The notes beneath the pieces are model-generated. The model ran no database searches and was not told the DNA's origin. It saw only the letters and a program-made list of their open reading frames with translations. Below are positions 28,809 to 38,973 of a stretch of DNA of 64,000 nt, piece by piece. Source of the stretch: Bacillus sp. FJAT-29814 (lineage in GTDB: Bacteria; Bacillota; Bacilli; Bacillales; Cytobacillaceae); contig NZ_LMTJ01000005.1 of the NCBI RefSeq assembly GCF_001510715.1, positions 202,360 to 266,359 of the forward strand. The letters run 5' to 3'. Within the stretch, counting starts at the first letter, position 1, and every line of letters begins with the position of its first letter. The position numbers and the translations under genes were made by a program.

Positions 28809-30119
28809 ATGTATTGGTTCATTTTGTTATTTCCGCTGATGATTTATCCTTGGGGATATGATCCGTATTATACACAGCCTAAGGTAGCTTATTTAGAGAT
28901 ATTTGTCCTTTTAAACTGGTTATATATTATTTTTAAACGAAAATATTGGACAATTAATCTGAAAAAACCCCATGCAAATGTGGAGACTCTTATCCTTATA
29001 TTTATGTCCTTAGTGGTCATTTCGACTGTTTTTTCTGTGAATGTTGAGACATCCTTATATGGGACAAAATACAGGTATGAAGGGGTTTTAACCATTTTCT
29101 CCTATTGCAGTATTTTTCTTTTTTCCTATAGGCTGATTGAGGTTAAGAATATAAAGAAGCTGTTTACCGGCATGGCTGGAGTATCAATTCTGGCTTCCAT
29201 TTACGGGATACTACAACATTACTTTATCGATTTTCTCCCTAAAAATAGTGTGAAGCTTTATGACCCAAGAAGTTATTCATTTTTTGATAACGCAAATTTC
29301 TTTGGCTCATATCTGGTTTTAATTATTTTACTTTCGATATCATTATATTTAATTGAAAACAGAACAAAATTATTATCCTTTTATTTAATTGCAATTGCTT
29401 TTGCTTTTAGTGCCTTGACCTTCTCCGAAACCAGAAGCGGGTATGTTGGAGTTTTTCTTGGTATTTTATTGATTACAAATTTCGTCATATATAAAAGAAA
29501 ATTCCTTTGGGGAAAATGGATTAAGCTGCTTTTAACGCTGGGAATAATTTTTGCAGTTATCAATATTTTTGAGGATGGAAATTACTCAAAACGGTTTAAT
29601 ACGTTTTTTACCGATTCCATCAAATTGGCATCAAAAGAAAATGTAGAACAAATTGGCTCTTACCGCTTTTTTATATGGAAAAAGTCCTTGCCATTAATCG
29701 ATGATTATTTTTGGATTGGTTCGGGGCCTGATACATTTGAATACGTCTTTCCAAATGATAAAGAGAAAAAACAAATATTTGGAGATATGATAGTAGACAA
29801 AGCACATAATGAATATTTACATATGGCAATTACATTGGGTGTCCCAGCGTTATTAATCTACCTTTCTTTAATAGCGGCAATATTATACAAAGCACTATCT
29901 GCAGTAAGGGTAGCTGAAGGAAATGAAAAAATCTTCTTGCTTTGTTTGCTGGCGACTATCATCGGATACCTTGCCCAGGCATTTTTTAATATTAGTGTCG
30001 TACCAGTTGCCCCATTATTCTGGGCATTTCTTGGCATTACTCTGGCAAGGTCTGAATTCGCACTAAATAAGAGCAAAAGATTACATGAGGAACTAATTAA
30101 TAAGATTCAAAGTGCATAG
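28809..30119 (+). CDS. O-antigen ligase/polymerase-family membrane protein (Wzy_C)
   Basis: 436 residues with about eleven hydrophobic segments and one large outside loop. The loop and flanks show the Wzy_C features: TFSETRSGYVG near residue 210, then IGSYRFFIWKKSLPLIDDYFWIGSGPDTFEY and VDKAHNEYLHMAITLG, where the histidine in the H-N-E motif is the usual catalytic candidate. The family covers O-antigen ligases, polysaccharide polymerases and pilin O-oligosaccharyltransferases. No glycan synthesis gene is adjacent. The region is more AT-rich than ysxE or valS on either side, suggesting insertion between them. Start is ATG 28809 with aaggggttt upstream. Confidence 0.8.
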   Translation: MYWFILLFPLMIYPWGYDPYYTQPKVAYLEIFVLLNWLYIIFKRKYWTINLKKPHANVETLILIFMSLVVISTVFSVNVETSLYGTKYRYEGVLTIFSYCSIFLFSYRLIEVKNIKKLFTGMAGVSILASIYGILQHYFIDFLPKNSVKLYDPRSYSFFDNANFFGSYLVLIILLSISLYLIENRTKLLSFYLIAIAFAFSALTFSETRSGYVGVFLGILLITNFVIYKRKFLWGKWIKLLLTLGIIFAVINIFEDGNYSKRFNTFFTDSIKLASKENVEQIGSYRFFIWKKSLPLIDDYFWIGSGPDTFEYVFPNDKEKKQIFGDMIVDKAHNEYLHMAITLGVPALLIYLSLIAAILYKALSAVRVAEGNEKIFLLCLLATIIGYLAQAFFNISVVPVAPLFWAFLGITLARSEFALNKSKRLHEELINKIQSA

Positions 30120-30175
30120 TCAACATCCCTCGAATATGAATATAGTATAGAATCTAAAAAATTTGGTTATCATGA

Positions 30176-30205
30176 TTGACGACAACCCCTTATTTTGGGT
30201 AGTAT
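30176..30205 (+). promoter_or_regulatory. Candidate promoter of the valS leader
   Basis: TTGACG (30176-30181) and TAGTAT (30200-30205) with an 18-nt spacer lie just before the T-box. Confidence 0.5.
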
Positions 30206-30227
30206 AACTATATAATTTAAAATCAAG

Positions 30228-30475
30228 CTTTGACCGGGAAGAGTACGGTGCCAGCCGGCTTAAAGAGAGGGAAATCATTAGCTGAAAGATTTCCTAAGCG
30301 GACCATCGGAATGTCGCCCAAGAGCTTCTTCTGCGAACGGATTCAAGAATCCTTGTAGTTGAAGACGGATCAAATCCGTTATCGATTTAAGTGCCAATCA
30401 GAGTTTTGATTGGAAAAAAGGTGGTACCGCGAAGCAAACTCCATTCGTCCTTTTACGACGAATGGGGTTTTTTGT
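30228..30475 (+). promoter_or_regulatory. T-box leader of valS, specifier GTC (Val)
   Basis: The leader senses uncharged tRNA-Val and permits readthrough into valS. Visible parts: AGTA in the 5' side of the specifier loop (about 30241), the gagaggg and gctgaaag stem I signals, a CGGTG/CATCG helix that places GTC at about 30314-30316 opposite AGTA, a stem ccaatca/tgattgg, the invariant T-box with GGTGGTACCGCG at 30420-30431, and a terminator with 13-bp stem (30437-30469) plus T-run. The T-box competes with that terminator stem. The specifier assignment rests on hand folding. Confidence 0.93.
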
Positions 30476-30516
30476 GTTTTTGGTACCTTAGGAATAAATA
30501 AAGGAGGCAAAATCGG

Positions 30517-33159
30517 ATGGAAACAAAAGAATTAACGATGCCGACCAAATACGACCCGCAAAGTATTGAAAAGGGGCGTTATGACTGGTGGCTAAACGGT
30601 AAATTTTTCGAAGCGAAGGATGACGAGGGAAAACAGCCTTATACAATTGTAATCCCGCCGCCAAACGTAACAGGGAAGCTTCACTTAGGGCATGCCTGGG
30701 ATACGACATTGCAGGATATTATCACCCGGATGAAACGAATGCAGGGCTATGATGTTCTTTGGCTGCCGGGAATGGACCATGCTGGGATTGCGACCCAGGC
30801 AAAGGTTGAAGAAAAGCTCCGTGCTGAAGGCAAAAGCCGTTATGATCTTGGTCGCGAGAAATTCGTTGAGGAAACTTGGAAGTGGAAGGAAGAGTATGCC
30901 TCCCACATCCGCCAGCAGTGGTCCAAATTAGGCCTAGGCCTGGACTACTCCCGGGAACGATTCACCCTTGACGAAGGTCTTTCAAAGGCTGTTCGTGAGG
31001 TTTTCGTAACTCTTTATAAAAAAGGCCTCATCTACCGCGGTGAATATATCATCAACTGGGACCCATCAACAAAAACAGCACTTTCAGACATCGAGGTTAT
31101 CTATAAAGATGTTCAAGGTGCGTTTTATCATATGAATTATCCGCTTACCGATGGTTCAGGACATATTGAAGTTGCCACAACTCGTCCGGAAACGATGCTC
31201 GGCGATACAGCGGTTGCTGTTCATCCTGAAGATGATCGTTACAAGCATTTAATTGGAAAAACTGTTAAACTTCCGATTGTTGGCCGGGAAATCCCAATCG
31301 TTGCCGATGATTATGTCGATATGGAATTCGGCTCCGGTGCGGTTAAAATTACCCCAGCCCATGACCCGAACGACTTTGAATTAGGTAATCGCCACAATCT
31401 TGAGCGTGTTCTTGTCATGAACGAGGACGGCACGATGAATGCGAACGCCGGCAAGTACCAAGGCTTAGATCGGTTCGAATGCCGAAAGCAAATTGTTAAA
31501 GATCTTCAAGAGCAAGGCGTTCTATTTAAAATTGAAGATCATCTTCATTCCGTTGGCCACTCTGAGCGTAGCGGCGCTGTAGTTGAGCCCTATTTATCGA
31601 CCCAGTGGTTTGTAAAAATGCAGCCGCTTGCTGATGAGGCAATCGCTCTGCAAGCAAAAGAAAACAAAGTTCACTTTGTTCCGGATCGCTTCGAAAAGAC
31701 ATACCTGCATTGGATGGAAAATATCCGCGACTGGTGTATTTCAAGACAATTGTGGTGGGGCCATCGTATTCCAGCATGGTATCACAAGGAAACCGGTGAG
31801 GTTTATGTTGGTCAAGAGGCGCCGACAGACATTGAAAATTGGGAACAGGACAAAGACGTTTTGGATACGTGGTTCAGTTCGGCACTATGGCCATTCTCGA
31901 CAATGGGCTGGCCGGACAAGGAAGCAGCCGATTTCAAGCGTTACTTCCCAACCGATGTTCTTGTAACAGGTTACGACATTATCTTCTTCTGGGTATCTCG
32001 GATGATTTTCCAAAGTATCGAATTTACTGGCGAGCGTCCGTTCAAAGATGTTCTTATTCATGGTCTCGTTCGTGACGAACAAGGACGGAAAATGAGTAAG
32101 TCGCTTGGAAACGGTGTTGACCCGATGGAGGTTATCGACAAATACGGTGCGGATGCATTAAGATACTTCCTGTCCACCGGCTCTTCACCTGGTCAGGATT
32201 TGCGCTATAGCACAGAAAAAGTGGAAGCAACTTGGAACTTTGCTAATAAGATTTGGAACGCTTCGCGTTTTGCCCTTATGAATATGGATGGACTCACCTA
32301 TGAGGAAATCGATTTTAGCGGCGAGAAGTCAGTTGCTGATAAGTGGATTTTAACACGGTTAAATGAAACGATTGAACATGTGACAAAGCTTTCCGAGCGT
32401 TATGAATTTGGCGAGGTTGGCCGCGCACTATACAACTTTATCTGGGATGACTTCTGTGACTGGTATATTGAAATGGCGAAGCTTCCGCTATATGGTGAAG
32501 ACGAGGCAGCCAAGAAAACAACTCGTTCGATTCTTGCTTATGTCCTAGACAATACCATGCGTCTGCTTCATCCATTCATGCCATTTATCACCGAGGAAAT
32601 TTGGCAGAACCTGCCTCATGCTGGCGAGTCAATTACTACTGCCGCTTGGCCAGTGGTAAAACCGGAATTCACCGATGAGGAAGCAGCACAGGAAATGAAA
32701 CTGCTAGTAGAAATGATTCGCTCTGTTCGTAACATTCGTGCCGAGGTAAACACACCATTAAGCAAGAAAATTAAAATGCTTGTGAAAGCGAAGGATGAAA
32801 AAGTTCTAAAATCTGTCGAGAAAAACCGCAGTTATATTGAGCGCTTCTGTAATCCGGAAGAACTCCAAATGAGTACAGACATTGTAATTCCCGACAAAGC
32901 GATGACAGCGGTTATTACCGGCTTGGAAATTATTCTGCCTCTCGAAGGGCTCATCAATATTGACGAAGAAATTGCCCGTCTTGAAAAAGAATGGGATAAA
33001 CTAAACAAAGAAGTGGAAAGAGTCCAAAAGAAATTAAGCAACGAAGGATTCATGAAAAAAGCGCCTGAAAATGTTGTTGCCGAAGAACGGGCAAAGGAAA
33101 AAGACTATCTAGAAAAACGCGGAATTGTTGAAGCTCGTATTAAAGAATTAAAAGGATAA
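30517..33159 (+). CDS. valS: Valyl-tRNA synthetase
   Basis: Class I synthetase, 880 residues. Signature 1 is HLGHAWD near residue 56 (HIGH) and signature 2 is KMSKSLGNG near 525; the editing domain with [13 protein letters not shown] sits between them. A C-terminal coiled coil follows ([19 protein letters not shown]). Expression is controlled by the T-box leader. A hairpin (33168-33198, tgaggcgaa pairing with ttcgtctca) lies between valS and folC without a clear T-run. Confidence 0.98.
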   Translation: METKELTMPTKYDPQSIEKGRYDWWLNGKFFEAKDDEGKQPYTIVIPPPNVTGKLHLGHAWDTTLQDIITRMKRMQGYDVLWLPGMDHAGIATQAKVEEKLRAEGKSRYDLGREKFVEETWKWKEEYASHIRQQWSKLGLGLDYSRERFTLDEGLSKAVREVFVTLYKKGLIYRGEYIINWDPSTKTALSDIEVIYKDVQGAFYHMNYPLTDGSGHIEVATTRPETMLGDTAVAVHPEDDRYKHLIGKTVKLPIVGREIPIVADDYVDMEFGSGAVKITPAHDPNDFELGNRHNLERVLVMNEDGTMNANAGKYQGLDRFECRKQIVKDLQEQGVLFKIEDHLHSVGHSERSGAVVEPYLSTQWFVKMQPLADEAIALQAKENKVHFVPDRFEKTYLHWMENIRDWCISRQLWWGHRIPAWYHKETGEVYVGQEAPTDIENWEQDKDVLDTWFSSALWPFSTMGWPDKEAADFKRYFPTDVLVTGYDIIFFWVSRMIFQSIEFTGERPFKDVLIHGLVRDEQGRKMSKSLGNGVDPMEVIDKYGADALRYFLSTGSSPGQDLRYSTEKVEATWNFANKIWNASRFALMNMDGLTYEEIDFSGEKSVADKWILTRLNETIEHVTKLSERYEFGEVGRALYNFIWDDFCDWYIEMAKLPLYGEDEAAKKTTRSILAYVLDNTMRLLHPFMPFITEEIWQNLPHAGESITTAAWPVVKPEFTDEEAAQEMKLLVEMIRSVRNIRAEVNTPLSKKIKMLVKAKDEKVLKSVEKNRSYIERFCNPEELQMSTDIVIPDKAMTAVITGLEIILPLEGLINIDEEIARLEKEWDKLNKEVERVQKKLSNEGFMKKAPENVVAEERAKEKDYLEKRGIVEARIKELKG

Positions 33160-33223
33160 AAAGGGGAGTGAGGCGAATCCAACTTAGGGTTCGTCTCAGC
33201 TTTATTAAAAGGGGGTAACAAAA

Positions 33224-34546
33224 ATGTTTTCTACCTATCAAGAAGCCCTTGACTGGATTCATGGACGACTGAGACTTGGCATTAAACCCGGTCTGAAGCG
33301 AATGGAATGGATGATGGACAAGCTTGGACATCCGGAGGCAAAAATTAAGACCATCCATATTGGAGGAACCAACGGTAAAGGGTCAACTGTTACCTTCCTT
33401 CGCAGTATTCTTCAGGCTGGCGGATATACGGTCGGTACTTTTACCTCGCCTTATATTGAGCAGTTCAATGAGCGGATAAGTATTAATGGCAAGCCAATCA
33501 GCGATCAGGAAATTCTGGATCTCACCAATATCATCCGCCCGTTGGCAGATGAGTTGGAGGAAACAGAACTCGGCGGGCCAACTGAGTTTGAAGTTATTAC
33601 GGCGATGTCGTTCTATTATTTTGCCAATAACAGCAGCGTTGATATCGTACTATATGAAGTTGGTTTAGGTGGTCGGTTTGATTCAACCAATATTATTAAC
33701 CCATTAGCATCAATTATTACCAATATTGGGCTTGATCACACAAATATCCTTGGGAACACGTATGAAGAAATAGCATTCGAAAAAGCGGGAATCATCAAGG
33801 AGCATACACCAATTTTCACTGCTGTTAAGCATCCCGGCGCTCTGAAAGTCATCGAAAAACAGGCTGACACAATGCAAGCTCCGATTTTTAAACTAAATCA
33901 TGATTTCTCGATAAGCCATCATGAGTCACTAACCCATGGGGAACAGTTCACCTTGCAGACCAGATTCAATAACTTGGAGCAGCTTGAAATAACGATGATA
34001 GGTCAGCATCAAACGGAAAATGCCGCGCTTGCCGTCACGGCCGCGCAATATTTAACTCAACAAGGCGACCTCATTCTCAACCAGCAAGCTATTCGAAATG
34101 GCTTAAAACAAGCGTACTGGCCAGGCCGATTTGATATTTTGTCTGAAGACCCGCTAGTCATCATTGATGGGGCACACAATGACGAGGGAATCACGGCATT
34201 GGTAGAGGAATTAACCAATCGGTATGAAGGCAAAAGCATTCATGTAGTGTTTGCGGCCCTAAAAGATAAGAAACTGGATGCGATGATTGCAAAACTCGAC
34301 AAAATTGCCAGCCAAATTTCTTTTGTCAGCTTTGATTTCCCAAGGGCAGCAAAAGCGGAAGAGCTGGTGAAACTCAGCCAATCCCCTAATAAACTTGCTG
34401 TTGATGACTGGCAGACCTATATCCCTGAAGAAATTCAGTCCCTCAAGTCAATAGATATTTTAGTCATCACAGGATCGTTGTATTTTATATCGGAAGCGAA
34501 ACCATTTGTGCATAAATATTTGAAAAATATGACGATTTCTTTATGA
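33224..34546 (+). CDS. folC: Folylpolyglutamate/dihydrofolate synthase
   Basis: Adds glutamate to folates and dihydropteroate. The 440-residue protein has the ATP-site GGTNGKGSTV near residue 47, YEVGLGGRFDSTN near 143 with ITNIGLDHTNILG, and the C-terminal domain with IDGAHNDEG near 310. Start after aaaagggggtaac. In B. subtilis folC is followed by comC; here a cyclase gene and the pilus locus intervene. Confidence 0.97.
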   Translation: MFSTYQEALDWIHGRLRLGIKPGLKRMEWMMDKLGHPEAKIKTIHIGGTNGKGSTVTFLRSILQAGGYTVGTFTSPYIEQFNERISINGKPISDQEILDLTNIIRPLADELEETELGGPTEFEVITAMSFYYFANNSSVDIVLYEVGLGGRFDSTNIINPLASIITNIGLDHTNILGNTYEEIAFEKAGIIKEHTPIFTAVKHPGALKVIEKQADTMQAPIFKLNHDFSISHHESLTHGEQFTLQTRFNNLEQLEITMIGQHQTENAALAVTAAQYLTQQGDLILNQQAIRNGLKQAYWPGRFDILSEDPLVIIDGAHNDEGITALVEELTNRYEGKSIHVVFAALKDKKLDAMIAKLDKIASQISFVSFDFPRAAKAEELVKLSQSPNKLAVDDWQTYIPEEIQSLKSIDILVITGSLYFISEAKPFVHKYLKNMTISL

Positions 34547-34561
34547 CAGAATTTTTGACAT

Positions 34562-34590
34562 TTGGTAAAATGGAATTATCTTGTTATAAC
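34562..34590 (+). promoter_or_regulatory. Candidate promoter of the diguanylate cyclase gene
   Basis: TTGGTA (34562-34567), 17-nt spacer and TATAAC (34585-34590) with an upstream TGt extension lie 25 nt before the start. Confidence 0.5.
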
Positions 34591-34615
34591 CAAATTTAGG
34601 AAGGAGGCAGGTCGG

Positions 34616-36334
34616 ATGGGTGTGAAACCGCATATTCAAAAGACGATATTTCTTGTTTGGCTTTTACTGGTTCCTGCGGGAATGTGGTTCACCTATCAGG
34701 CCTACCCTCCCCAATTTTCCGGTAATTGGCTAAAACTACTGGCATTTTTGGTGTTGACAGTACTAGTTGCCGCCATGCCGATCGTGATTAATAATACTCC
34801 CATTTTCTTAATCCAATGGGTGGCATTGGCCACTTTTTTAACGTTTGGCCTATTTGTTGAAATAGTAATTACACAGATTGCCGTCGTGGCCTTAATGATA
34901 AAATTACGCTTACCTAAGGAACAGCTCTTCCGCTTGCCGCTCAATTTGATTATGTTTTTTATCGTCTCCTTTGTCAGCGGTGCAGTCTATTATTCGTTAG
35001 GTGGAGAAACATCCCCGCATTTGGCATCTGACGCCAAGTCCTTATGGCTCGCCATCTTGTATTCAGTCCTATATTATTTTGTGAATGAAGTGCTTGTTTC
35101 TTTTAGTCTTTACTATATATACAAGAGTAAAGAATCCTACTTTGGAAAAGACTTCATTGTGGAAACGGTTACGACTTTAATCACATTACCGATTGGGATT
35201 GTCCTTTACATCTTGTACAACCAGGTGGGGCTACTTTCGGTTCTGTTTGTTGGCGTTCCGTTCGTAGGTTTATCACTTATTTTTCAACTCTATTATTCTA
35301 GTCAAAAAATTAATCATTACCTGCAAGGAGCTGCCGAAATCGGCCACCAGATGGCGGAACGGCTGCGGGTCGATGATGTCATTAATTTGTTTATTCAAAA
35401 GCTTGGAGAAATGCTTCCCGTTGATTATGCTTATATTTTTGAAGTGACGGGCGATGAACTAAAATTAAATCGCAGGGTTGAATCAGGTAAAGGGATATGT
35501 ATGGATATGCCCCCGATCAGAAAAGGGGAAGGAATTTGCGGCTTAGTATGGGACAAACAGAAGGCCCAAATATTTTCCTCCAAAAAAGACTGGAGGCAGA
35601 AAACAAAAGGGTATTTGCCTGGTGACATAGAAGCAATTTTATGCGTACCCATCATCCGCAATAAAAAGGTAATCGGGATCATATTGCTTGCCTCGAGAAC
35701 GAAACGAGCTTATGAAAAATATCAACTTACGATTGTAGATATTCTTTGCTCTTACTTTGCGGTCGCAATGGAAAATGCCAAGCATTATGAACGGACCAAA
35801 AACCAAAGCGAACGCTGCGCACTAACAAATTTATATAATTATCGCTATTTTGAGGAATTATTGAATAATGAATTTGAACGGCTTACAAGGTTCGAACATC
35901 GGATGCTATCGTTAATCATTCTGGACATCGATCATTTTAAAAGTATTAATGACACCTATGGCCATCAAAGTGGTAACGAAATCCTTGCCGATATCGCCAA
36001 TCGGATCAGTAAATTGGTAGCAGTCCGCGGAACCGTTGCCCGCTATGGTGGCGAAGAATTTGTGGTGCTCCTGCCGGATGTTTCGAAAGCAGAAGCATAT
36101 CAAATAGCGGAGCAAATCCGACAATCGATAGCCAACTGGCCATTTATCCTCTATCAAGCTCTTGATCAGGAACAAAAGAAAATCCAAGTAAAGGTAACCG
36201 TTTCAATTGGAGTGGCAACTGCACCAGAGGATGCGGAGGATTCATTATCCTTAATTCGCCATGCTGACAGGGCTTTGTACGTTGGAGCGAAACGTGCGGG
36301 ACGAAATCGGGTGGCGGAGTATTCTTCGAGCTAA
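34616..36334 (+). CDS. Membrane GAF-GGDEF diguanylate cyclase
   Basis: 572 residues. About eight transmembrane helices fill residues 1-235, a GAF domain follows (DYAYIFEVTG to ILCSYFAVAMENAKHYER, roughly 255-400) and a GGDEF domain ends the protein. The active-site motif is GGEEF in ARYGGEEFVVLLPD, with metal-site DIDHFKSINDTYGH, so c-di-GMP synthesis is expected. The RxxD inhibitory site is not conserved: the corresponding residues are RGTV. ATG 34616 follows aaggagg at 8 nt; the in-frame TTG at 34562 falls in the promoter. It ends in a strong terminator, so it is transcribed apart from the pilus genes. Confidence 0.9.
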   Translation: MGVKPHIQKTIFLVWLLLVPAGMWFTYQAYPPQFSGNWLKLLAFLVLTVLVAAMPIVINNTPIFLIQWVALATFLTFGLFVEIVITQIAVVALMIKLRLPKEQLFRLPLNLIMFFIVSFVSGAVYYSLGGETSPHLASDAKSLWLAILYSVLYYFVNEVLVSFSLYYIYKSKESYFGKDFIVETVTTLITLPIGIVLYILYNQVGLLSVLFVGVPFVGLSLIFQLYYSSQKINHYLQGAAEIGHQMAERLRVDDVINLFIQKLGEMLPVDYAYIFEVTGDELKLNRRVESGKGICMDMPPIRKGEGICGLVWDKQKAQIFSSKKDWRQKTKGYLPGDIEAILCVPIIRNKKVIGIILLASRTKRAYEKYQLTIVDILCSYFAVAMENAKHYERTKNQSERCALTNLYNYRYFEELLNNEFERLTRFEHRMLSLIILDIDHFKSINDTYGHQSGNEILADIANRISKLVAVRGTVARYGGEEFVVLLPDVSKAEAYQIAEQIRQSIANWPFILYQALDQEQKKIQVKVTVSIGVATAPEDAEDSLSLIRHADRALYVGAKRAGRNRVAEYSSS

Positions 36335-36353
36335 ATTTTCTATTAATATTATC

Positions 36354-36390
36354 AAAAAGAGGGTTCTCTATGGTCCCTCTTTTTATTTTT
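36354..36390 (+). terminator. Terminator of the cyclase gene
   Basis: A perfect 10-bp stem aaaaagaggg / ccctcttttt with an 11-nt loop and T-run. Confidence 0.9.
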
Positions 36391-36513
36391 GTCCAAAAAG
36401 TGACACAGTAACTTTTGGGAGCCTTACAGGAACATGATTTTATTGATTAGCAATTGCCCACCTGCTAAACTACAATTACTATTTTCCAATTACCTAAAAA
36501 AGAGGAGAAAAAT

Positions 36514-37935
36514 ATGAAAGAATACCTTTCGTTATTAAAACGAAAAAACAATCAACAAGGGGTTGCATTAGTAATCGTTTTAGTTGTTTTGGTAGTTGTT
36601 TCGATATTATGTTTATCGATTACCGCTTTTGCAGCCAATAACATGAAATGGAGCTCGATCGAACGAAAAAATCAATCAACCTATTATATAGCTGAATCAG
36701 GGATTACCTATAAAATGAATGAAATTCAAAGAACTATTTCTGGTCTTACTCCTGGAAGCAATATGAATCAATATTTTACTAATGCAGAAGTATTACTGAA
36801 ATTAGATCAATTGGTCTCCATTCCGGGAGGCATCTTTGAAGATTCATTTGGTCAGTCACCTATAGGCAAAGTTAAAATTACGAAAGCCTCCACGTATAAT
36901 TCTAATTCCAACACTAGAAATTATCTCATGACATCTATTGGGGCGATTGATAACCAATCTAGAACTGTTGAAAAACCATTCTCGATTACATGGAGCTCAG
37001 GCGCGAATGTTAAAGGGATCCTAAATGCCGGTGTCTTCGCGAATGAAAAAATAGAAATGCCCGATGGGGGACCAACTATTAATGGCGATGTAGGTACGAA
37101 TTCATCAAAGACAAATTCCATTGTTCTTGGGGGCGCCGCAAATATTACGGGGAATATATACGTCGGACCCAATTCAAAAAGTGATGTTGTTTCCAATTCT
37201 ACTTCAAATAGGATAAAAACACCGGTTCCTGTACCAGAAACCAAGTTTATTATGCCTGATTTTCCTGCTAGTAATCCAATCGGGGTTAATAAAGCCTCAA
37301 TCAATCAATCATCAGGCACTACTCCCATAACAATGGACCAAAACTTTTATTATTCTTCTATCACCCTTGCAAAAGGTGCCACCCTAAACATTAATATCGG
37401 CAACGTTGATAGAAGTATAGTTGTTGACCAGCTTGATTTGCCTTATGGCATTATTAATATTATCGGAACTGGTAAACTAAAAATTTATGTAAATAATCAA
37501 TTTACCATGAGCTCATCAAGTAGGATTAACAGTGAGGATAAAACAAATCAGTTAGAAATTTTTTATCGAGGTACTAATAGCATTAATGTTGGTGGCAACA
37601 CCAAAGTCTATGGTTCTTTGTTTGTGCAGAAAGCAGATGTGAATATAACAAATGGGGCGGGTTTTCAAGGGCATATCGTTTCACTAGGGAAAAATTTGAC
37701 ATTCTCAGGTGGTACCGTAGTGAATATTCGCATGGTTTACGCTCCAAATGCAACTATTTCTTTCTCCAACGGTGCAAATCTTTCAGGGGCAGTTATCGCA
37801 AATACAGTCCGGGTTTCCGGGGCAAGTGTTATTAACTACGGTATGCCGAACATTGATGATTTATCATTTTTTGAAACCAGTGGGCAAAATGCCACTGTCA
37901 ACATTGAAAGTACCTTGGCTGTTAGGGAAAAATAA
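36514..37935 (+). CDS. PilX-like pilus-tip candidate with beta-repeat C-domain (copy 1)
   Basis: 473 residues. A type III signal peptide (cleavage expected after Gly16 in NNQQG-VALVIVL) precedes one long hydrophobic helix and SSIERKNQSTYYIAESG, the PilX N-terminal pattern. Mature residue 5 is Ile, not Glu, as in GspK/PilX-type non-major pilins. The remaining 300 or so residues are rich in short Gly/Asn/Ser/Val beta repeats (INVGGNTKVYGSLFVQKADV) resembling bactofilin or beta-helix folds. It shares domain order and the ending REK with the gene at 38974. Start after agaggag. A 15-bp terminator follows, so it is its own unit. Role inferred: minor pilin or tip adhesin. Confidence 0.75.
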   Translation: MKEYLSLLKRKNNQQGVALVIVLVVLVVVSILCLSITAFAANNMKWSSIERKNQSTYYIAESGITYKMNEIQRTISGLTPGSNMNQYFTNAEVLLKLDQLVSIPGGIFEDSFGQSPIGKVKITKASTYNSNSNTRNYLMTSIGAIDNQSRTVEKPFSITWSSGANVKGILNAGVFANEKIEMPDGGPTINGDVGTNSSKTNSIVLGGAANITGNIYVGPNSKSDVVSNSTSNRIKTPVPVPETKFIMPDFPASNPIGVNKASINQSSGTTPITMDQNFYYSSITLAKGATLNINIGNVDRSIVVDQLDLPYGIINIIGTGKLKIYVNNQFTMSSSSRINSEDKTNQLEIFYRGTNSINVGGNTKVYGSLFVQKADVNITNGAGFQGHIVSLGKNLTFSGGTVVNIRMVYAPNATISFSNGANLSGAVIANTVRVSGASVINYGMPNIDDLSFFETSGQNATVNIESTLAVREK

Positions 37936-37943
37936 GGAGCTGT

Positions 37944-37988
37944 GAAAAGAAGTCGATTCGAGTTAAATCGACTTCTTTTCCTTGTTTG
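37944..37988 (+). terminator. Strong terminator after PilX-like copy 1
   Basis: A perfect 15-bp stem gaaaagaagtcgatt / aatcgacttcttttc with a 7-nt loop and ccttgttt tail. Confidence 0.85.
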
Positions 37989-38120
37989 CAAAGTATTAAT
38001 AATACTTATACACTAGAAAGTGGAGAAGTTTGTTTGATTTCAAAAGATACTGTAAAAAGAAGTAAAAATTTGTTATATTTAGGGTAGGATGAGAAATCTG
38101 CTTTTTAAAGGATGATGTCC

Positions 38121-38564
38121 ATGAAGAACTATTTTTCTACTGAAAAAGGGTTAACATTAATAGAAATATTAGCATCAATCGTAATATTATCCTTAATCGT
38201 TGTATCATTCTTGTCTATGTTTGTTCAATCATCACGGACTAATAATTTTTCCAAAAGAATTGTCGATGCCACCTATGTTGCAGAAACACAAATGGAGGAA
38301 ATTAATAATCTCAATAAATCGTTATCCTCCCCTTCCTTGGCAAATTTAGCGGATGAAATTAAAAATAAAAATGGATATACAGCAAATAGCAGCTGTAGTA
38401 ATTGCTATGGTAAACCAATAAGTGGACACTATGTGTTAGTGCAATTTAAAAATGTTTCAACTGTTTCAACAGATTTAGGAAAAGTCTTAATAAAAGTGTA
38501 CAAAGATAATTCTAAAACTAGCCAGGAAGCGCAAATGGAGATGATCGTAACCTGGAAAAAGTAG
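38121..38564 (+). CDS. Minor prepilin (PilV-like)
   Basis: 147 residues with a 10-residue leader and cleavage expected after Gly10 in FSTEKG-LTLIEILAS; mature Glu5 is present. One hydrophobic helix continues to about residue 35. The C-domain has a CSNC pair (residues about 91-94). ATG 38121 is chosen because aaagg is 9 nt upstream; ATGs at 38112 and 38115 are too close to it. Opens a run with the next two genes, with 11-nt and 8-nt gaps. Confidence 0.85.
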   Translation: MKNYFSTEKGLTLIEILASIVILSLIVVSFLSMFVQSSRTNNFSKRIVDATYVAETQMEEINNLNKSLSSPSLANLADEIKNKNGYTANSSCSNCYGKPISGHYVLVQFKNVSTVSTDLGKVLIKVYKDNSKTSQEAQMEMIVTWKK

Positions 38565-38575
38565 TAGGTGATGAA

Positions 38576-38965
38576 ATGAAAAATAATGAAAAAGGGATAA
38601 CCTTAGTGGAATTATTAGCCTCCCTTGCTCTTCTTTCAATGGTTTTATTATTGGCAAATTCTATTCATATCTTTAGTGTAAAGCAATCAAATGCCCAAAA
38701 AACGGAGATCCAAAAACAAACAGATTACCGCCTTGCCATGAATATTTTAACAAAAGAAATTAGGAAAGCGGACCCTACAAAAGTAGAGGCGAAAAATAAC
38801 ATTTTAACAATTGATGGCATTAACTATTATTTGGAGGGTACCTCATTAAAAAAAGGAGACCAGGTTCTTGTATCTAATATAGAAACATTTACACCAGCAC
38901 AGAGCGGCGACAAAATAACTATAAAAATAGGAACAAATTCTACAACAATTTATTTGAGAAAATAG
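38576..38965 (+). CDS. Minor prepilin (PilW/ComGF-like)
   Basis: 129 residues with a 7-residue leader; cleavage expected after Gly7 in MKNNEKG-ITLVELLASL, mature Glu5 present. A hydrophobic helix is followed by TDYRLAMNILTKEIRKAD, a segment typical of PilW/GspJ-like minor pilins. Tightly spaced with both neighbours, which suggests assembly with them into a pilus-initiation tip complex, by analogy with minor pilins elsewhere. Confidence 0.82.
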   Translation: MKNNEKGITLVELLASLALLSMVLLLANSIHIFSVKQSNAQKTEIQKQTDYRLAMNILTKEIRKADPTKVEAKNNILTIDGINYYLEGTSLKKGDQVLVSNIETFTPAQSGDKITIKIGTNSTTIYLRK

Positions 38966-38973
38966 GTGAGATA

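Noticed and set aside
28809..30119. Mobile element as the source of the O-antigen-ligase gene
   Set aside because: Composition suggests transfer, but no transposase, terminal repeat or target duplication is visible at its borders.
36391..36513. c-di-GMP riboswitch before the pilus genes
   Set aside because: Looked for because of clostridial precedent; the conserved GEMM-type motifs are not present here or before pilA.
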